From: JASLCR01 sp046462475
GTDB taxonomy: Bacteria > Patescibacteriota > Saccharimonadia > Saccharimonadales > Saccharimonadaceae
Length of the DNA: 36,933 nucleotides
Direction: 5' to 3'
NCBI GenBank assembly: GCA_046462475.1
Contig: JBKGVB010000018.1
Span: forward strand, 1 to 36,933
Numbering within the stretch: position 1 is the stretch's first letter; every line of letters starts with the position of its first letter. A program made the translations under genes and the position numbers. Below, piece by piece: positions 22,175 through 29,291 of this stretch. The notes under the pieces were generated by a model. That model had not been told where the DNA came from. It saw only the letters and a list, made by a program, of their open reading frames with translations, and searched no databases.

Positions 22175-22600
22175 CTAGTCGGTAACTTCGACGCCCATCG
22201 AGCGTGCTGTACCAGCGATAGTCTTTACTGCGCCATCAAGGTCGATTGCATTGAGCTGATCCATCTTAGTCTCAGCAATTTCTTCGAGCTGCTTGCGAGA
22301 AATCTTACCAACTTTTTCTGAGTGTGGTTTACCGCTTCCCTTTTTGATGCCGATCTTTTCACGGATCGCATCGTCAACTGGCTGGCCGAGGCTCTTCCAG
22401 GTGAATGTACGGTCTTCAAAGACTTGGATGTGAACGATAACGTCCTTGCCCATCATGTCTTTGGTGGCGTCGTTGAATGGATTGATGAAATCCATCATGT
22501 TAAGACCCCACTGACCGAGGGTTGAACCAACTGGAGGACCCGCTGTTGCGCGACCAGCTGGAATACGTAGTTTCAAGTTTCCAATAACTTGCTTTGCCAT
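22175..22600 (-). CDS. rplK: Ribosomal protein L11
   Basis: 141 residues, normal length. The N-terminal domain has LRIPAGRATAGPPVGSTLGQWGLNMMDFI and the C-terminal rRNA-binding domain has KKGSGKPHSEKVGKISRKQLEEIAE and GTARSMGVEV. L11 forms the GTPase-associated centre with 23S rRNA. It has an AAAGGA Shine-Dalgarno and its own promoter. Confidence 0.99.
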   Translation of the reverse strand: MAKQVIGNLKLRIPAGRATAGPPVGSTLGQWGLNMMDFINPFNDATKDMMGKDVIVHIQVFEDRTFTWKSLGQPVDDAIREKIGIKKGSGKPHSEKVGKISRKQLEEIAETKMDQLNAIDLDGAVKTIAGTARSMGVEVTD

Positions 22601-22667
22601 ATGTTTATAGTTCCTTTGTAGTTTACTGCTAAATTGTTGAAGCTATTTTGCAGTGCGTAACGCTAGA

Positions 22668-22676
22668 AATTATAGC
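22668..22676 (-). promoter_or_regulatory. Promoter of rplK
   Basis: Extended -10 TGC-TATAAT at about 22668-22673 with TAGACT 17 bases upstream. The leader is about 60 bases. It means rplK can be transcribed independently of nusG. Confidence 0.7.
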
Positions 22677-22694
22677 AGAAAAGCACGAAGCAGT

Positions 22695-22979
22695 CTAGAT
22701 GCCGGGGTTCTTATCTTGTGCCAGCTGTTGGGCTTGTTGTAATACATTTCGGGCAAATTCTCGGGCTTCAAGTTGTGCTTGTGCTTCCTTGATCTGCACT
22801 CGTCGTAATTCGATATCTGCCGTCATCTCGCTGATTTGGTCTTGGATCTCGGCTGGGCTGCGGGTTTCCGCTATACTGATAGCCGATTATTCGGATGGAA
22901 TGAAGTGTAATATATCGGCTGGCGTAAGATTCGTAAGCTCATTGTCACTTCTGGATGGGCTTCGTTCTGCATCTGTCAT
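22695..22979 (-). pseudogene. 95-codon reading frame interrupted by one in-frame TAA
   Basis: From the ATG at 22979, behind a strong AAAGGAG Shine-Dalgarno, 30 codons read MTDAERSPSRSD...HFIPSE, then TAA (22887-22889). The same frame continues for 63 more codons to a TAG, giving a Gln/Ala/Glu-rich predicted coiled coil (AEIQDQISEM...RRVQIKEAQAQLEARE...VLQQAQQLAQDKNPGI). It lies 16 bases after the gene at 22996 and before the rplK promoter. It may be a recent nonsense mutation, a readthrough site, a sequencing error, or two short proteins (a second start at the internal ATG near 22829 has only a weak ribosome site). No family is recognised. Confidence 0.6.
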
Positions 22980-22995
22980 ATGTATCTCCTTTAGA

Positions 22996-23430
22996 TTATA
23001 GATCTATACCGAGCTGTGGTGCACTGGACTGAATCTCAACCTCAGGATTGAGCATTCGCATTGCATTTGCTTCTTTAATTCTTTCAATAGATTGGTCATA
23101 GCGAAAACGAGTAATTGCTTTTGCTAGATCTACGAAGCGCACAGTTATACCATTTGAAAGTGTCAATGATGAAATCTCGCCGTCTGCATGGAGCTCATCC
23201 AGCTCAAAGCGCGTTTCGTAGAGGGCTCTCGAGTGTTCCTGAGCGGATGCACCAAGTACGGTCGGTTTTGTGATAAAGGTATTTGCCCAGCCAAAATCGA
23301 TAGAGAATGGGGATCCTAGGAGACGGTTGCCTTCATCGTCCAACAACTGCCCTGTCGCAGGGTGATGAGGTTGATCGACGATATGGCGACCAAATTCTAC
23401 ACCCTCGAGAGGTACGAATATCCGACGCAT
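22996..23430 (-). CDS. Hypothetical protein between nusG and rplK
   Basis: 144 residues, soluble, no family recognised. Features are PLEGVEFGRHIVDQPHHPATGQLLDDEGNRLLG, a beta-rich middle with LTLSNGITVRFVDLAKAITRFRYD, and a helical C-terminus ending in LNPEVEIQSSAPQLGIDL. The ATG is one base past the nusG stop, so it is co-transcribed with secE-nusG, where other bacteria usually have rplK directly. A link to transcription or translation is possible from position only. Confidence 0.7.
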   Translation of the reverse strand: MRRIFVPLEGVEFGRHIVDQPHHPATGQLLDDEGNRLLGSPFSIDFGWANTFITKPTVLGASAQEHSRALYETRFELDELHADGEISSLTLSNGITVRFVDLAKAITRFRYDQSIERIKEANAMRMLNPEVEIQSSAPQLGIDL

Positions 23431-23431
23431 G

Positions 23432-23977
23432 CTACACTTTCTTTACTTGCAAAGCATCGAGCTCTACAGGAGTGTCGCGGCCGAACATCGATACCATGAC
23501 CTTGATTTTGCCTTTGGCGCTGTCGATTTCCGAGATTGAACCATCAAAGCCTTTGAATGGACCGTCAGTAATTGAGACCACTTCACCTTCAGAGAAGTCG
23601 ATCTGGTGCTTTGGATCTTCGACACCCATACGTTTTTTGATCTTGGTAATTTCGCTATCAGAGACCGGTGTTGGCTCGGTGCCGCTACCGACAAAGCCGG
23701 TTACACCAGGCGTGTTACGTACAATGTACCATGTTTCATCAGTAAGTTTCATTTCAACGAGACAGTAGCCCTGAAAGATCTTCGCTTCGACAACTTTTCG
23801 TTTACCGTTTTTGATCTGGATTTGCTTCTCTTTCGGTACCATTACGTCGAAGATCTTATCTGCCATATCAACTGCATTGATGCGCTGTCGAATACTCTCG
23901 GCAACTTTCTCTTCATAACCGCTATATGTATGGATAGCGTACCATTGTCTACTTGAGTCATATCGGTTCTTTGCCAT
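23432..23977 (-). CDS. nusG: Transcription factor NusG
   Basis: 181 residues. The NGN domain has RQWYAIHTYSGYEEKVAESIRQR, VMVPKEK, KIFQGYCLVEM and VRNTPGVTGFVGSG. The KOW domain has GEVVSITDGPFKGFDGSISEID and KIKVMVSMFGRDTPVELDALQVKKV. It binds RNA polymerase and modulates pausing, and couples to Rho or ribosomal S10 in other bacteria. It follows secE with an AAAGGAG Shine-Dalgarno. Confidence 0.99.
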   Translation of the reverse strand: MAKNRYDSSRQWYAIHTYSGYEEKVAESIRQRINAVDMADKIFDVMVPKEKQIQIKNGKRKVVEAKIFQGYCLVEMKLTDETWYIVRNTPGVTGFVGSGTEPTPVSDSEITKIKKRMGVEDPKHQIDFSEGEVVSITDGPFKGFDGSISEIDSAKGKIKVMVSMFGRDTPVELDALQVKKV

Positions 23978-23990
23978 AGTAATTACTCCT

Positions 23991-24314
23991 TTATTTTAGA
24001 ATTGTTTCAAATACGTACTTAAAGATTGCGTCGAGAACAAGGATGAAAATGACAAAGAACGCTGAAAACGCGAGTACGGCACCGGTAAGGCCCCATGTTG
24101 CTCGGCGTGTTGGCCAGTGAACTTGACGTAGTTCTTTCCATGAGCCGACGAAGTAACCGAAGAAGTTACCAGGAAAACGGCGCTTCTTCTCGACGTCAGC
24201 GTCTTGAGTCTTGGTCTTTGCTGCTTTTTTCGGCGCTTTGTTTTCGGTGCGATTTTTACCGCCAGATGCTTTGATGCGAGTTACACCTTCCGACTTTGAT
24301 GCTTTTGCCACCAT
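23991..24314 (-). CDS. secE: Preprotein translocase subunit SecE
   Basis: 107 residues. The C-terminal part is a standard single-helix SecE: WKELRQVHWPTRRATWGLTGAVLAF, then a membrane helix (about 78-102) and FKYVFETILK. The first ~50 residues are a Lys-rich, probably disordered extension, as in some Gram-positive SecE. It stabilises SecY. The ATG at 24314 is followed at once by an in-frame GTG, and either could be used; AGGAGAG precedes both. It is first of the secE-nusG operon. Confidence 0.95.
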   Translation of the reverse strand: MVAKASKSEGVTRIKASGGKNRTENKAPKKAAKTKTQDADVEKKRRFPGNFFGYFVGSWKELRQVHWPTRRATWGLTGAVLAFSAFFVIFILVLDAIFKYVFETILK

Positions 24315-24350
24315 TCTCTCCTACTAGACTCCTTTTATAAAAAGGAAATT

Positions 24351-24374
24351 AAAAAAGTTTGCTTTTTGCAAACT
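24351..24374 (-). terminator. Terminator-like hairpin at the start of the secE-nusG leader
   Basis: A 7-bp stem AGTTTGC/GCAAACT with loop AAAAA is followed by six T on the minus strand. It begins about four bases after the predicted secE transcript start (24378). No upstream minus-strand gene exists to terminate, so an attenuator is the simplest reading. A second inverted repeat, CCTTTT-TAT-AAAAGG (about 24331-24345), follows. Confidence 0.65.
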
Positions 24375-24384
24375 GTCAATAGTA

Positions 24385-24413
24385 AGTGTAGCTCGCCACT
24401 GTTATTTAGTCAA
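24385..24413 (-). promoter_or_regulatory. Promoter of secE-nusG
   Basis: -35 TTGACT (24408-24413), a 17-base spacer and -10 TACACT (24385-24390). It overlaps the divergent GT2 promoter region. Confidence 0.65.
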
Positions 24414-24416
24414 GCG

Positions 24417-24425
24417 TGCTACTAT
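24417..24425 (+). promoter_or_regulatory. Extended -10 promoter of the GT2 glycosyltransferase gene
   Basis: TGC-TACTAT, hexamer at 24420-24425, eight bases before the ATG at 24434. An in-frame GTG at 24416 overlaps this element and so is unlikely to be the start. Confidence 0.55.
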
Positions 24426-24433
24426 TAAGAGCA

Positions 24434-25546
24434 ATGGGTATTGTATTAGTTATTTGCGTGGCATCGATCGCTGTATCGATACTTGTCACTATTAGCCTCC
24501 TCATTGTGGCGGGAAAATATCGGTTGCGATCTGTTAGCAAAGATGTGCCGAGTGTGTCAGTCTGTATTCCGGCCCGAAATGAGGCGCACGCATTAGCTGA
24601 TTGCCTGGAGCGAGTACTTGCGAGCGACTATCAGAAGCTAGAGGTGCTTGTTCTTGATGACAATTCAAAAGATGAAACTTCCAACTTGATTAAATCGTTC
24701 GCACACGCTGGTGTGCGATTCATCGCTGGTAGAGCTTTGCCGGATGGCTGGATCGGCAAAAATCATGCACTTGAGCAACTGGCGGGTGAAGCAAGCGGTG
24801 ACGTCATTGTTTTTATCGATGTTGATACAAAAATTGGCGTCCAAACAATAAGCCAATTGATCTCCGCGATGAGTCCAGAAATTCAGATGATCTCAGTGGT
24901 GCCGCGTCGCGGTGATATAGCACGGATGAGTGTGCTGTTTGGACATTTGCGCTATTTTTGGGAGCTAATCTTGCCTGGTACGCCCTCTTCAAGTGCGTTG
25001 TGGGCGATTCGTCGTGACGTACTGGCCAGTAAACTGGATGGGTTTTCGCGTCTTCAGTCTCATGCGCAGCCCGAGCGTGAGTTTGCGGAAATGTTTGATA
25101 GTATGAAGGCATACGCATGCGCTATCAGCACACCAGAGCTCGGAGTATATTACGAAAAACGCTGGAAATCACAGCGTGAAACATCGGAACGTTTGTTGTG
25201 GCCGCTGCTTACAAGTCGCTTGTCGAGCGGAATCATCGCCTTTGGCTGTCTGTTGGCATGGACGGCAAGCATATCGTTGATCTTCGCAGCCAGCATAGGG
25301 GCGCACGTCATATGGGGAGTTCTGTCTACGTGGGCCTTCGGCTACGGGGCGTATGCTGTTTACCTGCGTATGGTGTGGGTGCACGGATGGCTCTTCGGCG
25401 CACTGCTCTGGCCGATTATCGTAGTGCAGGAAGTAGTATTCTTGCTTATGAGTATGTATAAACACCTCACAAAAACGGTTACTTGGAAGGGCCGTTCAAT
25501 TACCGGTGCGAGCGAGAATCAGACGTACTTGACACTGGATGAGTAG
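24434..25546 (+). CDS. Family 2 glycosyltransferase, membrane-anchored
   Basis: 370 residues from the ATG at 24434. An N-terminal membrane helix (about 2-25) precedes a GT-A domain with SVCIPARNEAHALADCLERV, LVLDDNSKDET, GKNHALEQLA and VFIDVDTK (DxD-type metal site). Two or three C-terminal helices (about 265-345) follow. The layout resembles CrtQ-like and other GT2 enzymes that act on a lipid acceptor; the acceptor is unknown. The last 47 bases overlap the 3' end of the opposite-strand kinase gene. Confidence 0.9.
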   Translation: MGIVLVICVASIAVSILVTISLLIVAGKYRLRSVSKDVPSVSVCIPARNEAHALADCLERVLASDYQKLEVLVLDDNSKDETSNLIKSFAHAGVRFIAGRALPDGWIGKNHALEQLAGEASGDVIVFIDVDTKIGVQTISQLISAMSPEIQMISVVPRRGDIARMSVLFGHLRYFWELILPGTPSSSALWAIRRDVLASKLDGFSRLQSHAQPEREFAEMFDSMKAYACAISTPELGVYYEKRWKSQRETSERLLWPLLTSRLSSGIIAFGCLLAWTASISLIFAASIGAHVIWGVLSTWAFGYGAYAVYLRMVWVHGWLFGALLWPIIVVQEVVFLLMSMYKHLTKTVTWKGRSITGASENQTYLTLDE

Positions 25547-27173
25547 TCGTTGGAGCGTGCGGCGGCAAGACAAAACTAAAGATAGAGCCATGATTTAGCC
25601 TGCTCTTAACCGTGATAGTCGTTCCAAGTTTTTTAGCAAGCTTGACTGCCACATATAGGCCGAGACCGGTACCGCTTGTTTCACGAGTTCGGTAATCCTC
25701 TGCACGGTAAAATTTCTGAAAGATCTTTGCTTGATCAGTTTTCGAAATACCAATACCGGTATCTTCTACAGAGAAATGAATACCATCCTTCTTGGCCTCT
25801 ACTTGGAAGGAGACACGCCCCTCTTTTGTATATTTGATAGCATTGGTGATGAAGTTCTGCAAAAGCTCCTGGAGGTAAAGCCGGCTGACATTAACATTGC
25901 CAGGATGTCCTATGATAGACAGATCAAATGCGAGACCCTTCTTCTTTGCTTGTTCGCTGTAGTCGGCATGGAGGCTGTGCGCCATTTCGACGACATTGAT
26001 GACTTCTGCGCTATCTGCAACACCACGCTCTGCTCTCGATAATGTACTCAAATCATTTACCATCTTTGATAAGAATATCACTTGATCATGAGCAAGCGTG
26101 AGGGTCTTTGCAACCGCTTCTTTATCGGCAGTGTCGCTATCGAAAATAAGTCTCGCATTGTCGATCGCCCCCTCGGTGACGGCAATAGGTGTGCGTAGCT
26201 CGTGGCTGACAACACTAATAAATTCATCTCGCTCTTCTTCGAGGCTCTTTGCCTTTGTAACATCGCGAATAATGATGACATATCCGTTGCTGGTCTTTGC
26301 ATTGTTTGAAGCCTGTTCATGGCTGCCGCGAATCGGCGCATAGGTGAGTTCCAGACGTACCTCTTCTCCGCCAAGTGTGGTCGTAAAGCCGTCTTCTACG
26401 GTAACACTTCGCGATCTATGAAGTAGCGGCAATAAGTGGATGTGGGCATTGTCGAGTGTGAGTTTTAAGACGCTGTCGATTGATTTTCCATTGAGTCCGG
26501 CATTCGTATCAAGCAGATTAAGGGCTGCGGCGTTGTAAACTTCTATAATTCCCTTTTCGTTTGTACTAATTACGGCGTCAGCCAGATTATTAATGAGCGT
26601 TGTCGTACGATCGCGTTGCAGGGCTTCACCGCGCTTGCTGGCGTCGAGTACTTTCCGGTCTATGTCTTTTACATGATTTATGACAATCGCCGCAATGGCA
26701 ACAAGAAGCGTAACGACGCCTACAGCAAGGTTATATGGGAGGAGTCGGTAGGTTGTTGGCGTTAAGAGTGAACTTAGGCATACGACGGCAACAAAGCAGG
26801 AGACGCTAAGGAAAAGACCAAAATAGGAAAAGTATACATAGCATGCCAGATAAAAGAGCGCCCATGCATATAGGAAAGGCGTCGATGTGCCGACGACAAA
26901 CAGGACAAAAAGCCCCGCGAAAATATGATAGAGGGTAACATTGGTTGCCATCTTCAGTGGAGTGGTCGGAAGATAAGTAAACTGATAGATCGAAAATGCT
27001 AGCCATGGAGTGACAATGGCAATAAATGCGCCGATACCACGGTAACTATCGCTCGCGATAACGTGCGTAACGATCAAGAGGCCGTATACAAAAAGGAGCA
27101 ATGGTGCGACAAGTGCAACACCACTCATTATCTTGAGCGTTTGACGGTCGTAAAGAATCCCACCCTTCTTCAT
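25500..27173 (-). CDS. Membrane sensor histidine kinase with PAS domain
   Basis: 557 residues. About six membrane helices (17-170) are followed by a PAS domain (about 190-305: LINNLADAVISTNEKGIIEVYNAAALNLL) and HisKA with SVVSHELRTP (His324). The HATPase has LLQNFITNAIKYTKEG, VEDTGIGISKTDQAKIFQKFYR and GTGLGLYVAVKLAKKLG. A multi-helix input domain suggests sensing within the membrane. No response regulator is adjacent, so it is an orphan kinase here. A TGC-TATACT -10 (27183-27188) ends nine bases before the ATG. Confidence 0.95.
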   Translation of the reverse strand: MKKGGILYDRQTLKIMSGVALVAPLLLFVYGLLIVTHVIASDSYRGIGAFIAIVTPWLAFSIYQFTYLPTTPLKMATNVTLYHIFAGLFVLFVVGTSTPFLYAWALFYLACYVYFSYFGLFLSVSCFVAVVCLSSLLTPTTYRLLPYNLAVGVVTLLVAIAAIVINHVKDIDRKVLDASKRGEALQRDRTTTLINNLADAVISTNEKGIIEVYNAAALNLLDTNAGLNGKSIDSVLKLTLDNAHIHLLPLLHRSRSVTVEDGFTTTLGGEEVRLELTYAPIRGSHEQASNNAKTSNGYVIIIRDVTKAKSLEEERDEFISVVSHELRTPIAVTEGAIDNARLIFDSDTADKEAVAKTLTLAHDQVIFLSKMVNDLSTLSRAERGVADSAEVINVVEMAHSLHADYSEQAKKKGLAFDLSIIGHPGNVNVSRLYLQELLQNFITNAIKYTKEGRVSFQVEAKKDGIHFSVEDTGIGISKTDQAKIFQKFYRAEDYRTRETSGTGLGLYVAVKLAKKLGTTITVKSRLNHGSIFSFVLPPHAPTTTHPVSSTSDSRSHR

Positions 27174-27182
27174 GCTGGATTT

Positions 27183-27191
27183 AGTATAGCA
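27183..27191 (-). promoter_or_regulatory. Extended -10 promoter of the PAS histidine kinase
   Basis: TGC-TATACT with nine bases to the ATG, no Shine-Dalgarno, and a predicted leader of about two bases. Confidence 0.6.
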
Positions 27192-27236
27192 CTACCTGCA
27201 ATGAACGAAAATAAAACCGTTTTGTTGAATATGCAT

Positions 27237-27914
27237 CTAGAGTACAAATGGTGTTTCTGCTTTTAAGAGTTTTCGATGTGCTTTAAAGTCTGGATCGCAC
27301 TTTTCTACGAGTTGCCAAAAAGCTTGACCATGATTCATCTCTTTAGTGTGGCAGAGTTCGTGAAGTAACACATAATCTATGAGCTCAAAATCAAGCCGCA
27401 TCAGCGCGATATTGAGACTGATAGTGCCATTTGAGCTGCAGCTTCCCCATCGGGTAGATGCGTGAGAGAATCGGACACGCTCGTAGGAGAAGCCATGAAT
27501 ATTTGCTAGGTAGGACAGGCGCTTTGGCAGGTAGCTTTTTGCCTCTTTGCGAAAAGCAGTGATTACTACTGGCTGGAGGACCTGTGTAGTCGTCGGGTCA
27601 TTAAGGTCCCCTCTCTCGGGCACGGTCAGATAAATAACTCTTCCATGGATTGTAGCTTCAATCTTTGATCCTGCTCTCGTCTCGAGGTGGTGGCTTTTGC
27701 CAATCTGCATCCCTTGCTCGATAACTGGTTGCTTTGCTGGGAGTATCATATTTCGAATATCATGGCGCGAAGATGCAATAAAGCGCTTGGCGAGAAATAC
27801 GGGAGCATAGAGCGGCATACTGACACGTAAGGTACCATTTGGCGCGACGGACAATTTAATATTTTTTGGCAAGCTTTGAGCGCCGTATAGTAATTGCACC
27901 GAATTCGCTGTCAT
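27237..27914 (-). CDS. YgjP/DUF45-family metallopeptidase-like protein
   Basis: 225 residues. The zincin motif HELCHTKEMNHGQAFW gives HExxH plus a downstream His, and RWGSCSSNGTISLNIALM immediately before it is diagnostic of the YgjP/WLM (SprT-like) family. The N-terminal half is beta-rich. Family members are predicted zinc proteases; the role here is unknown. It lies 20 bases after the P-loop kinase gene with no clear Shine-Dalgarno, probably in one operon. A short GCTGT/ACAGC inverted repeat encloses the start codon. Confidence 0.88.
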   Translation of the reverse strand: MTANSVQLLYGAQSLPKNIKLSVAPNGTLRVSMPLYAPVFLAKRFIASSRHDIRNMILPAKQPVIEQGMQIGKSHHLETRAGSKIEATIHGRVIYLTVPERGDLNDPTTTQVLQPVVITAFRKEAKSYLPKRLSYLANIHGFSYERVRFSHASTRWGSCSSNGTISLNIALMRLDFELIDYVLLHELCHTKEMNHGQAFWQLVEKCDPDFKAHRKLLKAETPFVL

Positions 27915-27933
27915 GAAAAACAGCCATGTCAGT

Positions 27934-28479
27934 TTACCGTACCGTTACCGACCCGGGGCGCTTGGGCTTTACTTCCGATGCTACGGCGGCGCGTGCTGCA
28001 GTGAGGCGCTTAAGGACTGTCTTTACTTGAGAGGCATATGTATGGCGACCACTGATCACTAGTGGCTTTTCATTAGGCTGTGGTGCATCGAAATGATCGA
28101 ATTCATTCTCGAAGAATGGTTCAGACTTTCCGCCTCGCAAGGCGCGCTGCTTTGCAATGTCATATTCTGTCTGTACCCAGACGACGAGTGGCTCGTAGTG
28201 GTGTTTGGCAAGATATTTATTAAATTCGAGGCGTTCTTTGTGACTGGCACTTCCAGCATCGATAATAATTGATTGCTTAGTCTTCAAAAGTTCGTCGATA
28301 ATAATAAATATCAACTCTGATGCTGCTACGTCATCGGCACTGTGGGCGGCAATAGATGCAATATCGACAATCGGAATATTGAACGTATCTGAAAATTTCT
28401 TTGCAAAATGTGACTTGCCACTACCGGGAATGCCCACCATAACGATAGCATGCTGCTGCAGGAGACTCAGTGACTTCAT
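27934..28479 (-). CDS. P-loop kinase, AAA_33/polynucleotide-kinase-like
   Basis: 181 residues from the ATG at 28479. Walker A is VGIPGSGKSHFAKKF (about 16-30); SIIIDAGSASHKER is the second motif and a lid with KQRALRGGKSEPFF follows. This pattern fits the AAA_33/zeta-toxin/PNK-like kinase group; the substrate cannot be told. An upstream in-frame start at 28506 would include the promoter. The TGG-TATACT -10 (28487-28492) ends seven bases before the 28479 ATG. Confidence 0.8.
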   Translation of the reverse strand: MKSLSLLQQHAIVMVGIPGSGKSHFAKKFSDTFNIPIVDIASIAAHSADDVAASELIFIIIDELLKTKQSIIIDAGSASHKERLEFNKYLAKHHYEPLVVWVQTEYDIAKQRALRGGKSEPFFENEFDHFDAPQPNEKPLVISGRHTYASQVKTVLKRLTAARAAVASEVKPKRPGSVTVR

Positions 28480-28486
28480 ATATACT

Positions 28487-28495
28487 AGTATACCA
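28487..28495 (-). promoter_or_regulatory. Extended -10 promoter of the P-loop kinase gene
   Basis: TGG-TATACT with seven bases to the ATG at 28479. A leaderless transcript is predicted, and the site excludes the longer reading-frame start. Confidence 0.55.
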
Positions 28496-28525
28496 CCAGT
28501 GATCAACCCGCTGACCTATAAGACG

Positions 28526-29194
28526 TTATTTTTGTAAGGTTGTCACTGAGCTGCTATCGCTACCAAGTTCAAGGAGTGTCGTGATGAGTTCGTCATGTCC
28601 TAGATGCTCTGTTTTGATCTTGTCATGATGCGCTATAAAGTAGCCTTGGATGATTTGTTTAAGGTATATTGCTTCCTTGCGCCAGAAATAATTTATCACA
28701 AAGTGGTCGGTTGAATTCATGATACGGGATGAAATGGTGAGCGAGCCAAAAAGTGGCCCAATACTGCAGCCGACATTGAGGATGTCATCGATTCTAATAC
28801 TGATGACATCAGCCGACCAGAAGAATGTACGTTTTATAATGGTAATCTTCGTGCGATCAACTGTCACCGTATCGGGAAAGAGGTTTACTGGTAAAATAAC
28901 AGTACTCGCACTGGCAAGCACTTCGTGTGAGCGCTTCACAAGATCATCGATATTGGGTTCATCATCCTTTTTGACAGCGATTTTCCTGCCAAAGAGCAGT
29001 CTATCGGGATTGATCGCATGCGCTCGGGGCTTGCTACTGTCACGCTTTAAGATTTTTTTTGTCACGTCGAGTGTCCGCGTGGCAGTGCTTCCAAGCTTCT
29101 TGCTTTGGCGCATCAGGAGATCATAGGGGGTTGCATGCGCAGAGTCCTCACTGGTAACAGTTTGTGGAACATGAACTGCTTCATCCTCTTGCAT
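28526..29194 (-). CDS. Hypothetical protein, PH-like C-terminal region
   Basis: 222 residues from the ATG at 29194, which has a GGAGGT Shine-Dalgarno eight bases upstream; a TGA-TATACT promoter lies at 29222-29227. An acidic/polar N-terminus (1-80, with basic patches such as KKILKRDSSKPR) precedes a beta-rich segment (about 100-170: VILPVNLFPDTVTVDRTKITIIKRTFFWSADVISIRIDDILNV) resembling a PH/bPH barrel. A helix that ends near IIQGYFIAHHDK follows. No membrane helix is seen. The family is not certain. Confidence 0.65.
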   Translation of the reverse strand: MQEDEAVHVPQTVTSEDSAHATPYDLLMRQSKKLGSTATRTLDVTKKILKRDSSKPRAHAINPDRLLFGRKIAVKKDDEPNIDDLVKRSHEVLASASTVILPVNLFPDTVTVDRTKITIIKRTFFWSADVISIRIDDILNVGCSIGPLFGSLTISSRIMNSTDHFVINYFWRKEAIYLKQIIQGYFIAHHDKIKTEHLGHDELITTLLELGSDSSSVTTLQK

Positions 29195-29291
29195 CGCACA
29201 CACCTCCGTTATGCTGCCTCTAGTATATCACAGTTTTTCTTAGTCCAGTCTGAGAATGATCATTAGTAGTGCTCTGGAGGTGCTGAGTATG

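Noticed and set aside
22887..22889. Explaining the in-frame TAA by an alternative genetic code
   Set aside because: The known reassignment in related phyla is UGA. TAA is used as a normal stop by several genes here (for example rpmG, the HAD gene and the 144-residue gene), so a general TAA reassignment is ruled out.
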